Made by a program: the position numbers and the translations under genes. This document shows positions 8,539 through 15,526 of a DNA stretch of 22,922 nt, one piece after another. Source of the stretch: Spirochaetia bacterium (GTDB taxonomy: Bacteria; Spirochaetota; Spirochaetia; Treponematales; Breznakiellaceae); assembly GCA_026002045.1 (NCBI GenBank), contig BOAV01000038.1, positions 1 to 22,922 on the forward strand. The letters run 5' to 3'. Each line of letters starts with the position of its first letter. Positions within the stretch are counted from its first letter, which is position 1. The notes below the pieces were generated by a model. It did no database searches. It was not told the origin of the DNA and worked only from the letters and a program-made list of their open reading frames with translations.

Positions 8539-9006
8539 TCAAACCTTTATTTTGATGAGAATTTTTTTGTTGGTCTGGCTTTCCCTGTCCTGGTGGTTCA
8601 GGCCGGGAGCATGGGTGTCCGTGGGAAAGAGCAGCAGAAAACGATCCGCGCCGATGGGCAGGGGCCGGGAAAAACCTTCGTAGAATTTACAATCAACTTC
8701 GGGCTTTTCCTCAAGCACCTTGGTCGTGTCCTGCACAAAGCCGACAAAGAGATCTTCTTTACCGTCCACCAGATAGTGAAGATCCAAAAATTCCTGGTGA
8801 GTTTCAAGCTTGGCGGTACTGTAGGGCTTGGTGGTATTCATCCAGCAGTTCACCACCACATCCTCCCCGCCTTTATCCAGGCCAATGGGAGTTTTCCCTT
8901 CCTTAAGCCTGGCCAGATCGTTTTCCTGCAAAAAGCGCAGGGCCTTTTCTATGCGCGGACTCAGGCCGTAATAGAATTTGGCATTTTCCAGTTTGTCGTA
9001 AACCAT
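8539..9006 (-). CDS. YhcH/YjgK/YiaL (EbgC-like) family protein
   Basis: About 155-residue cupin-like protein of the DUF386 family. Relatives include EbgC, the small subunit of evolved beta-galactosidase, and YhcH, associated with sialic-acid anomer conversion. Visible hallmarks are an N-terminal DKLENAKFYYGLSPRI, the pair of histidines in THQEFLDLHYLVDG, and FPTDTHAPGL near the end; the histidines probably bind a metal. I choose ATG 9006 over ATG 9015 because AAGGA is 8 bp before 9006 but abuts 9015, and relatives start close to the VDKLENA segment. It lies between the transporter genes and the GntR gene. A role in handling the anomeric form of the sugar released by the hydrolase is plausible but inferred. 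Confidence 0.9.
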   Translation of the reverse strand: MVYDKLENAKFYYGLSPRIEKALRFLQENDLARLKEGKTPIGLDKGGEDVVVNCWMNTTKPYSTAKLETHQEFLDLHYLVDGKEDLFVGFVQDTTKVLEEKPEVDCKFYEGFSRPLPIGADRFLLLFPTDTHAPGLNHQDRESQTNKKILIKIKV

Positions 9007-9094
9007 GACATCCATCCTTAAAAAATTATTAAACGATGCATTATGTTAACACGCCGCCTGAAAAAATTACAGCCCCAAGGGCCGTTTTTATCCG

Positions 9095-9979
9095 TTAACC
9101 TTTGACCGATCCCAGCATAACACCCTTTGCAAAATGTTTCTGTAAGAATGGGTACACGCACATAATTGGCAGCATGGAAAGAACCACCGATGCCATCCGC
9201 ATGGTTTCCTGCGGCGGGGCGGCGTCGTTGCCGGAAGTTACCGTACTGCCGATCCCCGATGCGTCCGAGTCGATGACCAGTTGTTTTACCATAAGCTGCA
9301 AGGTCCATTTCCGGGTATCGGAAATGTAGATAAGGGCGTTGAAATAGGTGTTCCAATGACGGACCGCAAAGAAGAGGGTAAAGGTGGCGATCACCGGCAT
9401 GGAGAGGGGCAGGATGATACGGAAGAACACCCCCAGGTCGGTACAGCCGTCAATCCGTGCGGATTCTTCCATTGCCGACGGGATCGACATAAAGAAGGAG
9501 CGTACCACCACGATATCCCAGGCGCTGGTAAGGGCGCTGAAGATAAGCGCCCAAAGTGAGTTGAGCAGATGGAGATTCCGTACTACGAGGAATGTGGGGA
9601 TCGTCCCGGCGCTGAAGAACAGGGTGATAATTACCATGGTATGGATGACCCGGTAACCCGGAACATAGGTCTTGGTTAAACCGTAGGCGAAACTCAGTGT
9701 TACTATCAGATTGAACAGGGTCCCCACAACGGTAATGAACACGGTACTCCGCAGGGAATTCACAAAACTGGAAGTGGAAAGGATATACCGGTAGGATTCC
9801 AGGGACCACTTTTTGGGAAAGACATAAAAAGCAAAGGGCTTATATGTTGCGGGGTCCGTAAAAGAAATCGACAGCACATAGATAAAGGGCAGGAGGCATA
9901 CTGCGGATATGAGGCCGATAACGATATAAATTATCCAGTCCGAGAGGGTCATGCTGCCAAGTTTGCGTTTGGTGTTCAT
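9095..9979 (-). CDS. Sugar ABC transporter permease, LplC-like
   Basis: Inner-membrane permease of 294 residues. It has an N-terminal helix (about residues 12-38), the FTDPATYKPFAFYVFP segment typical of the LplC/YtcP branch, several more helices and the ATPase-docking loop EESARIDGCTDLGVFFRIILP near residues 175-195. It ends in the family-typical GSVKG. The start is ATG 9979, whose A overlaps the last base of the upstream permease stop (TAATG); the longer frame to 10030 is unlikely. With the upstream permease and binding protein it forms a three-gene importer for an oligosaccharide. A weak hairpin (GCCC-TTG-GGGC read on the minus strand) followed by ATTTTTTC lies just downstream and may end some transcripts. 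Confidence 0.93.
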   Translation of the reverse strand: MNTKRKLGSMTLSDWIIYIVIGLISAVCLLPFIYVLSISFTDPATYKPFAFYVFPKKWSLESYRYILSTSSFVNSLRSTVFITVVGTLFNLIVTLSFAYGLTKTYVPGYRVIHTMVIITLFFSAGTIPTFLVVRNLHLLNSLWALIFSALTSAWDIVVVRSFFMSIPSAMEESARIDGCTDLGVFFRIILPLSMPVIATFTLFFAVRHWNTYFNALIYISDTRKWTLQLMVKQLVIDSDASGIGSTVTSGNDAAPPQETMRMASVVLSMLPIMCVYPFLQKHFAKGVMLGSVKG

Positions 9980-10905
9980 TAATAGATCCCTTCGTAACCC
10001 AGGCTGGTCACGGTGCGGTTGGAAAGCCATACAAAGAGAAGCCCCACAATACCCTTGAAGATATTCACCGTGGTTCCAAAACTGATACTGCTTTGCAGAA
10101 TTCCTATGCGGTAGGCATAGGTATCAAAAACTTCCGCCACATTATTAACCAGGGGGTTTGACATGAGCAGTACCTGCTCGAACCCAACACTGGCAATGTT
10201 CCCCAACTGTAAAAGAAGCAGCACCACGATGGTGGGCATAATCGCCGGAATGGTGATATGTATTATCCGCTGAAAACGGTTGGCGCCGTCAATGATCGCC
10301 GCTTCGTACTGCTCCACATCAACCCCCGCAAGGGCCGCCAGGAAAACGATGGTGCCCCATCCCGCTTCTTTCCACATCTGCTGTATGGTCAGGATGATCC
10401 AGAAATAGCGGGAATTGGACAGATACGATACGGTGGGAAGCCCCAGTGAAATTCGGAATTTATTTATAAAACCTACGTCCACAGAAAGGATAAAGTAGGT
10501 AAGGCTTGCGATGATAACCCATGAAAGAAAATGGGGGAAATAAAAAATAGTCTGATTGAATTTTTTGAAGCCCTGGTGTTTTACTTCGTTTAACAGTAAT
10601 GCTAAACAGATGGGCAGGGGAAAATAAAATATCAGGCTCATAAGGTTGATGGCAAGGGTGTTGCGGAGCATCAGCAGGAACATGGGGTCCCCGAGCAGAT
10701 AAATAAAATGTTTGAATCCGACCCATTTGCTCCCAAGAATACCCACCCAGGGATTAAAATCCTGAAAAGCTATTATCAGCATCCACATGGGGGCATATTT
10801 AAAGAGGACAAAATAAACCAATCCCGGTAAAAGCAAGAGATAAATATACCGGCTGTCCAAAGCCCTTTGCCACAGGCTTCGTTTCTGTACCAATGCTGTC
10901 GTCAT
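9979..10905 (-). CDS. Sugar ABC transporter permease, LplB-like
   Basis: Membrane subunit of 308 residues. The first helix spans about residues 19-40 (YLLLLPGLVYFVLFKYAPMW), then comes the LplB/YteP-type AFQDFNPWVGILGS and WVGFKHF. Conserved QQMWKEAGWGTIVFLAAL and the docking loop EQYEAAIIDGANRFQRIIHITIP follow near residues 210-235. The C-terminal NRTVTSLGYEGIY resembles its family. It is translationally coupled to the next permease through a TAATG overlap. A terminator-like hairpin lies between it and the binding-protein gene, which would lower permease synthesis relative to the binding protein. Confidence 0.94.
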   Translation of the reverse strand: MTTALVQKRSLWQRALDSRYIYLLLLPGLVYFVLFKYAPMWMLIIAFQDFNPWVGILGSKWVGFKHFIYLLGDPMFLLMLRNTLAINLMSLIFYFPLPICLALLLNEVKHQGFKKFNQTIFYFPHFLSWVIIASLTYFILSVDVGFINKFRISLGLPTVSYLSNSRYFWIILTIQQMWKEAGWGTIVFLAALAGVDVEQYEAAIIDGANRFQRIIHITIPAIMPTIVVLLLLQLGNIASVGFEQVLLMSNPLVNNVAEVFDTYAYRIGILQSSISFGTTVNIFKGIVGLLFVWLSNRTVTSLGYEGIY

Positions 10906-10932
10906 GCGCGCCCCTTTCAGCGGAGAAAAACA

Positions 10933-10952
10933 GGGAGGGCCGAAACCCTCCC
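10933..10952 (-). terminator. Hairpin plus T-run between binding protein and permease genes
   Basis: On the minus strand GGGAGGG (10952-10946) and CCCTCCC (10939-10933) pair around a 6-nt loop TTTCGG and are followed at once by TGTTTTTC. This is a good intrinsic-terminator form, 18 bp after the binding-protein stop. Because it is inside the transporter operon it is probably a partial terminator that keeps the binding protein more abundant than the permeases. Confidence 0.8.
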
Positions 10953-10970
10953 CGAATTATTTCAGTAGAT

Positions 10971-12485
10971 CTACAGACCCATGTCCTGGTACATTTTGGC
11001 AAATTCCTGGTAAGCGGCTTTTACATCGGCATTGTTGTTGATGCTGTCCACATAGGTCTGGAATTCGGCAATGGTGATATCCCCAACCACGGCCTTGGCG
11101 CAGTTGGCCGCCCAGGTTTGCTCATACCGGGGCCACACTTGCACCCATTTGGCGGAAGTCAACAGGGAGAAGGTATCGGTGATGGCTTTTTGCTCGTAGC
11201 CGTAGTCATCAAAGATCTTCCGTTCCGCAATGTTGAAGGCTTCGGGGGCGGCGGTGCTGTCCAGTTTCATGTAGGGATAGTAGGTCAAAGGAAGTACCTG
11301 CCAGGGAGCGCTGGAACCCATGTCCTTGTCCCGCTGGGGAGTGGCAACCCGGTAACCGTTGGCGTCCTTGTTAAAATGGACCCCTTCAAACCCATAGGTG
11401 GTTATTTCGTAGTATTCCTGTGTGGTGGTCCGTTCAAAGTAATCCAGAATCTGGCGCATCTTGGCCTCGGGCACCTTCTTTGAAATAAACATGGAGTCCA
11501 CAACTCCGGTCCCGCCGGCGGTGGAATAGAAACCCGATTTTCCTTCCAGGGGCGGAATAAGCTGGGCTTCCGCATTGGAAATTCCGGCCTGCTTGAGCAG
11601 CTGGGTAAAGGGATAACACCACCGGGCGGATTCGTTGATGAACAGTACCGCCGCGCCGGACTGGAACAGTTCCGTCGCCTGGGTGGGCTTCATAACCGCG
11701 AATTCCTTGGAGAGCAGACCCCGCTTATAGGCTTTGTTTAGCCAGACGATAAAATCGGTAAAGGAAGGGGCAAGCTTGGGATGCACGATACCGCCCTCAG
11801 CATTTTTGTAAATACGCACATTGTCAAAGGCCGCCGAAAGGCCGCCGTTTGCGTTGATAAACATATCCTGCTTGGAGGCAAGGCCGATCATATTGGGGTT
11901 CTGCTTTACCACCGCTTCCAATACATCGAGCAGTTCATCCATGGTGGTGGGCATTTTCAGGCCCGCCTTGTCCACCAGATCCTTGCGGACGATGGGGGCG
12001 CCCTGTACCCGGGGTACGCTCTGGGGCACGCCGTAGATCCGTCCCAGAACCCGGCTGGTCCTCCACGAATCGGGGGCGACATTATTTTTCAGGTTGGGAT
12101 ATTTGGAAAAATCCCCCAACACGTCCGTCAGATCCCAGAAGGCGCCGTTCTGTACCGCGGTGATAAATCCGGGATTGTTCAGATCGTTGGAGTTATTGGC
12201 CACCAGCACTTCCGGGAGATCGTTGGAAGTGAGGATCAGGTTGAGCTTGGTCCGGTAGTCCCCGTCGGGAACCCAGGTCACATCCAGTTTTACCCCGGCT
12301 TTTTCCTGATACGCCTTCCAGTAGGCATTGTTCATATCAGGCACCTGATCGAAGAGCCGCACCGTCATCTTGATGGGGAGCGCCCCGCCTGCCGCCGCCG
12401 TATCTTTTGAGCCGCCGGCCCATACTGCGCTAACCATGGCGATCAACAAGACCGCCATGACCGGTAAGGTTTTTTTGGTTTTCAT
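10971..12485 (-). CDS. Extracellular sugar-binding protein (LplA-like, family 1)
   Basis: Periplasmic substrate-binding protein of 504 residues for the adjacent permease pair. The N-terminus is a Sec signal peptide (MKTKK, hydrophobic core, ending SAVWA before GGSKD) with no cysteine at the cleavage site, so it should be soluble in the periplasm rather than a lipoprotein. The mature part shows the LplA-type pattern VTWVPDGDYRTKLNLILTSNDLPEV and later GGTGVVDSMFISKKVPEAKMRQILDYF. ATG 12485 is chosen over the longer frame to 12638 because AGGAGG lies 6-11 bp upstream and because the signal peptide starts here. It follows the dehydrogenase gene by 67 bp. Substrate unknown; a mannan-type oligosaccharide is guessed from the hydrolase downstream. 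Confidence 0.94.
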   Translation of the reverse strand: MKTKKTLPVMAVLLIAMVSAVWAGGSKDTAAAGGALPIKMTVRLFDQVPDMNNAYWKAYQEKAGVKLDVTWVPDGDYRTKLNLILTSNDLPEVLVANNSNDLNNPGFITAVQNGAFWDLTDVLGDFSKYPNLKNNVAPDSWRTSRVLGRIYGVPQSVPRVQGAPIVRKDLVDKAGLKMPTTMDELLDVLEAVVKQNPNMIGLASKQDMFINANGGLSAAFDNVRIYKNAEGGIVHPKLAPSFTDFIVWLNKAYKRGLLSKEFAVMKPTQATELFQSGAAVLFINESARWCYPFTQLLKQAGISNAEAQLIPPLEGKSGFYSTAGGTGVVDSMFISKKVPEAKMRQILDYFERTTTQEYYEITTYGFEGVHFNKDANGYRVATPQRDKDMGSSAPWQVLPLTYYPYMKLDSTAAPEAFNIAERKIFDDYGYEQKAITDTFSLLTSAKWVQVWPRYEQTWAANCAKAVVGDITIAEFQTYVDSINNNADVKAAYQEFAKMYQDMGL

Positions 12486-12552
12486 ACTTTTCCTCCTGTG
12501 CAATAAAAAAATAAATACCTGCCCGGCAAGGGTCAGATAATAAACGCCAAAA

Positions 12553-13554
12553 CTATTTTGTCCCCTTGGTGTACACATCCCGTGCGTCCAACTGGTTCCG
12601 CAGGGGCTTCCCCTCCCGGTACAGTTTGATGTTGTCACAGATGATGTTAAGGCCGCTCAGGGCCAGGTCGGGAATTTCCGGGGTGCAGTGGGGGGTGATC
12701 ACGAAGTTGGGCAGATCCCAAAGGGGGCTGTCTTTGGGGAGCGGCTCGGGATCAAACACGTCGCTGGCCGCCATGGCGATGGTCTTGTTCACCAGCGCCT
12801 TGTGCAGGGCCGCCTGATCAACCACCGCGCCCCGCGCCATGTTCACGAGGTAGGCCGTGGGCTTCATTAAATGCAGTGCCCGATCATCAATCAAATGGTA
12901 GGTTTCATCGGAAAGCCGCACCGCCAGGACGACAATGTCGCTTGCCTTTAAAATTTCATCAATGTTCTGGCCCTTGTCGGCAAAATATGCCTTGTCCACG
13001 CCGGGCGGAACCTCAAGGGCCTCCCGGTCATAGCCAAGGACGGTCATGCCGAAGGCCTTGGCGCGGGTGGCCAGCGCCTTCCCCGTGTGCCCCAGCCCCA
13101 GAATGCCGATGGTCTTGGTGTAAAGCCCCCGTCGATCCCGGTAGAGGTTATTGAAACTGTGAGCGCGCTGCTGCTGCTCCAGTTCCCGGGAATTGTAAAT
13201 AAGGGAAAGCATGAGAAAAAAGATATGCTCCGCCAACACCGGCGCGGAACGCCCCGCCGATGCGGTAAGGTAGATGCCCCGCTGGAAAATTTCAGGATGG
13301 GCGGAATTGTTTGCCCCCGCATGGTCGCAGTGGACCCACTTCAGGTTTTTACCCGCCGCCAGCACCTCCGCGGAAATATCCCCCGCCATAATCGCCACAT
13401 CCGCATCCTTGATCTTCTCTTTAACATCGGGAATATCATCGTGCCTGGCCCGGACAATTTCGACAGGCCCCAGGGCTTCCACCAGCTTATCCCAGTGCCA
13501 GTCGGTATACGGTTCGGTGGTAAATACCTTTTTAATAGTATGCGCTTCACCCAT
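12553..13554 (-). CDS. D-isomer-specific 2-hydroxyacid dehydrogenase
   Basis: NAD(P)-dependent oxidoreductase of 333 residues interconverting a 2-keto acid and a D-2-hydroxy acid in the cytoplasm. The Rossmann motif GLGHTGKA starts at residue 153. The catalytic set is complete: Arg241 in NMARGAVVD, Glu270 in DVFDPEPLP and His289 in ITPHCTPE. GAGGAG lies 6 bp before ATG 13554. It lies between two binding-protein genes on the same strand. The exact substrate cannot be read from sequence; glyoxylate/hydroxypyruvate or a sugar-derived keto acid fits the catabolic setting. Confidence 0.92.
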   Translation of the reverse strand: MGEAHTIKKVFTTEPYTDWHWDKLVEALGPVEIVRARHDDIPDVKEKIKDADVAIMAGDISAEVLAAGKNLKWVHCDHAGANNSAHPEIFQRGIYLTASAGRSAPVLAEHIFFLMLSLIYNSRELEQQQRAHSFNNLYRDRRGLYTKTIGILGLGHTGKALATRAKAFGMTVLGYDREALEVPPGVDKAYFADKGQNIDEILKASDIVVLAVRLSDETYHLIDDRALHLMKPTAYLVNMARGAVVDQAALHKALVNKTIAMAASDVFDPEPLPKDSPLWDLPNFVITPHCTPEIPDLALSGLNIICDNIKLYREGKPLRNQLDARDVYTKGTK

Positions 13555-13593
13555 GTATTGCTCCTCAGATATCCGATATTAAACAATCATAAA

Positions 13594-13615
13594 CCCCGCC
13601 GCAAAGCGGCCGGGG
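13594..13615. repeat. GC-rich hairpin between binding-protein and dehydrogenase genes
   Basis: CCCCG and CCGC (13594-13602) pair with GCGG and CGGGG (13606-13615) around an AAA loop with one bulged base. It lies 10 bp from a second hairpin at 13625-13650, and neither has a T-run. Together they probably protect the 3' end of the binding-protein message or slow entry into the dehydrogenase gene. Confidence 0.6.
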
Positions 13616-13624
13616 CCACATAAG

Positions 13625-13650
13625 GTTCGCGCCGTTTCAATGGCGCGAAC
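13625..13650. repeat. Perfect 9-bp stem hairpin at the binding-protein stop codon
   Basis: GTTCGCGCC (13625-13633) and GGCGCGAAC (13642-13650) pair perfectly around an 8-nt loop. The outer base lies within the TAG stop of the binding-protein gene (13650-13652). No T-run follows on the minus strand, so mRNA stabilisation is more likely than termination. Confidence 0.65.
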
Positions 13651-15026
13651 TACTTCTTGAACAATTGCTCGACATTCGGATCGATAAACTTTTCCCGCTT
13701 TATTTGACCGCGGCTTACCGCCTGCTCAAAGGCTGCGTTATAGCGCCTGTCCAGTTCCTGCAGGGTCGGGCCGGGGGCCGCGGAGCCGAGGATGATTTTG
13801 GAGAAGGCATTGTAGATCGTATCGCCCTCTGTGGTTACCACGTATTCAGCCCGGGTAGGCCGTATAACGGCGCCCGCATTGTACTGGGCAAGATCGTTCC
13901 ACTGGGCCCGGGGGCTCGGCTTTGCCTTGGCAGCCACGTCCGCCAGGAGGGGAACGTTTTTACCGGTGGTGAACATGCTGGCAATCAGATCGTCATTGGT
14001 AAGGTAGTCAAGTACGGTCTGTACTTCCTGCAGAACGCCGTCCTTCTTGGCCGATACGTTAATCGAATAGTAGGATGCGCCGCCGGTGGAAGGATTGTAG
14101 GATTTGGCGGGGTCCTTTACGGGAATGGGCGCGACACCCCATTCAATCTTGGCGGGGAACTGATCGTAGAGTACCCCGACGTTATAGGAGGGACTGCACA
14201 GTATAAATCCGATATTGCCTTCCGCAAACTGAGCGCGGAAGGTATCGTCGTCCAGGGTTTCAAGTCCGGGGTACATCCCGCCGCCCCTGGTTATCCGCTG
14301 GATCATATCAAAAAATTCGGTGTATTCAGAGAAGACAAATTTGCCCGCAGTAAAATCCCACCAGTATTTTCCAATAGAAGGGGCAACTACCCGTTCAATA
14401 AAATTTTCATGGAAGTTGGGGTATTTAAGGGGGATAGCCATACCATAGGTTTTCCCGGGACTCACTTTGCTTTCCGCAATAACAACCTGTTCAAATTCCG
14501 CCCAGGATTTGGGGGGAGCGCTGAACCCTGCCTTGGCAAGGAGTTCCTTGTTGTAGACCATGGAGGAATAGGCGGTTCCCATGACATCCAGGGCATAGGT
14601 TTTGCCTTCGAAGACGGTTACCCCTTCAAGCTGATATGATTTGTACCGGTTTATTTTGCCTGAATAGCCGGGCAGTTCTTCGTAGGGAAGCACAATCTCC
14701 TGCTGGACGTGCTGGGAAAGCCGTTGGTTAGACTTGTAGATATAGGGCAGTTCCCCGGCCCCGGCGGCCAGGTCTATGGCATTCCAGAAATCGCCGCCAT
14801 AGACCGTATAGGTAAGTTTGATCCCCGCCTTGGGGCCGGGACCGTCCGGCGCGTTAAAGGCCGCCACCGCCGCTTCATAGTCGGACTTGTTGTGGCCGTC
14901 ATTGGTCCACACCGTAATCTCTTTAAGCTTGGGGCCGCCCGAATCCTGTGCACCCCTGGCGTATACAGACGCCGCTGCCGCTAAGGTAAGAACCAACAGA
15001 AGGCCGATAACCTTGTTTTTGTTCAT
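13650..15026 (-). CDS. Extracellular sugar-binding protein (family 1), no adjacent permeases
   Basis: Periplasmic solute-binding protein of 458 residues. The signal peptide is MNKNK plus a hydrophobic core ending SVYA before RGAQD, an AxA-type site without a lipobox cysteine. The mature start KEITVWTNDGHNKSDYEAAVAAFN is typical of CUT1 binding proteins, as are GMAIPLKYPNFHEN and the aromatic-rich middle. ATG 15026 has AGGAGG 6 bp upstream; the longer frame to 15107 crosses the promoter and is rejected. The next gene is a dehydrogenase, not a permease, so it must use permeases encoded elsewhere. It could pair with the plus-strand permeases at the left or with the LplB/C pair. It is the first gene of the minus-strand locus, behind a good promoter. 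Confidence 0.93.
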   Translation of the reverse strand: MNKNKVIGLLLVLTLAAAASVYARGAQDSGGPKLKEITVWTNDGHNKSDYEAAVAAFNAPDGPGPKAGIKLTYTVYGGDFWNAIDLAAGAGELPYIYKSNQRLSQHVQQEIVLPYEELPGYSGKINRYKSYQLEGVTVFEGKTYALDVMGTAYSSMVYNKELLAKAGFSAPPKSWAEFEQVVIAESKVSPGKTYGMAIPLKYPNFHENFIERVVAPSIGKYWWDFTAGKFVFSEYTEFFDMIQRITRGGGMYPGLETLDDDTFRAQFAEGNIGFILCSPSYNVGVLYDQFPAKIEWGVAPIPVKDPAKSYNPSTGGASYYSINVSAKKDGVLQEVQTVLDYLTNDDLIASMFTTGKNVPLLADVAAKAKPSPRAQWNDLAQYNAGAVIRPTRAEYVVTTEGDTIYNAFSKIILGSAAPGPTLQELDRRYNAAFEQAVSRGQIKREKFIDPNVEQLFKK

Positions 15027-15052
15027 ACATCCTCCTAAAACATCCGGTCTAA

Positions 15053-15074
15053 GAACATCAGTTATCTGATGTTC
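15053..15074. promoter_or_regulatory. Perfect palindrome over the predicted transcription start (operator candidate)
   Basis: Arms GAACATCAG (15053-15061) and CTGATGTTC (15066-15074) are perfectly complementary with a 4-bp centre TTAT. The site begins at the predicted start of transcription of the binding-protein gene, 5 bp below its -10 box. That is a classic repressor position. The GntR or IclR regulator of this locus is a candidate binder. It could also act as a 5'-end RNA hairpin. Confidence 0.7.
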
Positions 15075-15078
15075 CTTT

Positions 15079-15107
15079 ATGATAAACCCTCTCCCGGCGG
15101 ATTGCAA
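15079..15107 (-). promoter_or_regulatory. Sigma-70-type promoter of the binding-protein/transport locus
   Basis: Read on the minus strand, TTGCAA (15107-15102) and TATCAT (15084-15079) are separated by exactly 17 bp. Predicted start of transcription is near 15072, giving a leader of about 46 nt before ATG 15026. Confidence 0.75.
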
Positions 15108-15140
15108 GAAAATTTGTATTTTTTTTATTATTTTGAGGCA

Positions 15141-15167
15141 GTTCCAAAACTAATCGAGTTTTGGAAC
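15141..15167. promoter_or_regulatory. 11-bp perfect inverted repeat (operator candidate)
   Basis: GTTCCAAAACT (15141-15151) and AGTTTTGGAAC (15157-15167) flank a 5-bp centre. It lies 34 bp upstream of the -35 box of the minus-strand binding-protein promoter and about 225 bp upstream of the hsp20 promoter. The T/A-rich arms and absence of a T-run on either side argue for a protein-binding site rather than a terminator. Confidence 0.6.
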
Positions 15168-15391
15168 CAGATCATTTACTCATTATTGAGGCGCCTAATC
15201 CTGAAATCGTGTCAAATTGACCCTACGTGCACCCACAATAATACACATGAGTTATTTTGACACAATTTTTAAAAAGACAGATTTTCTTTTTTTGGTAAAA
15301 ATTAAAAAACGGATTCATCGGGATGATGTAATTCTTTGTATTATAATGAATTACAAAAAACCATCAAGATATGGAGCCTTGAGGCTTAAAC

Positions 15392-15409
15392 TTGGCACGG
15401 TCCATGCTT
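15392..15409 (+). promoter_or_regulatory. Sigma-54 (-24/-12) promoter upstream of hsp20
   Basis: TTGGCACGGTCCATGCTT matches the sigma-54 consensus TTGGCACG-N4-TTGCT at nearly every position. GG at 15394-15395 and GC at 15406-15407 are separated by the required 10 bp. Predicted transcription start is near 15419, leaving a leader of about 107 nt before the hsp20 ATG. Confidence 0.78.
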
Positions 15410-15526
15410 ATATATCAATGTTGATGGAAATTGGAACCCAGGTTCCTCCCGGACGCCATAACGGCCCGTTGGGCCAGGGTTCGGTGAAAAAAGAAAAGCC
15501 CATCGAACATTGAGAGGAGATATATC

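Larger units (their letters stand above)
15108..15526. other. Intergenic regulatory region between binding-protein and hsp20 genes
   Basis: About 420 bp with no convincing gene; the frame from 15217 to 15513 runs through the promoter elements and has no recognisable content. It holds an 11-bp inverted repeat at 15141-15167, a split inverted repeat GTGTCAAA/TTTGACAC at 15209-15263, a sigma-54 promoter at 15392-15409 and the hsp20 leader with small hairpins. Confidence 0.7.

Noticed and set aside
8146..9021. 291-codon plus frame opposite the GntR and YhcH-like genes
   Set aside because: It is an antisense frame spanning two well-supported minus-strand genes.
15209..15263. Spaced repeats near hsp20 considered as CIRCE or CRISPR
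   Set aside because: They do not match the CIRCE consensus arms, and there is only one pair with no regular repeat-spacer series. No CRISPR array or cas gene is in the window.
15217..15513. 98-codon frame upstream of hsp20
   Set aside because: It crosses the sigma-54 promoter, has no recognisable domain and no suitable start signal.
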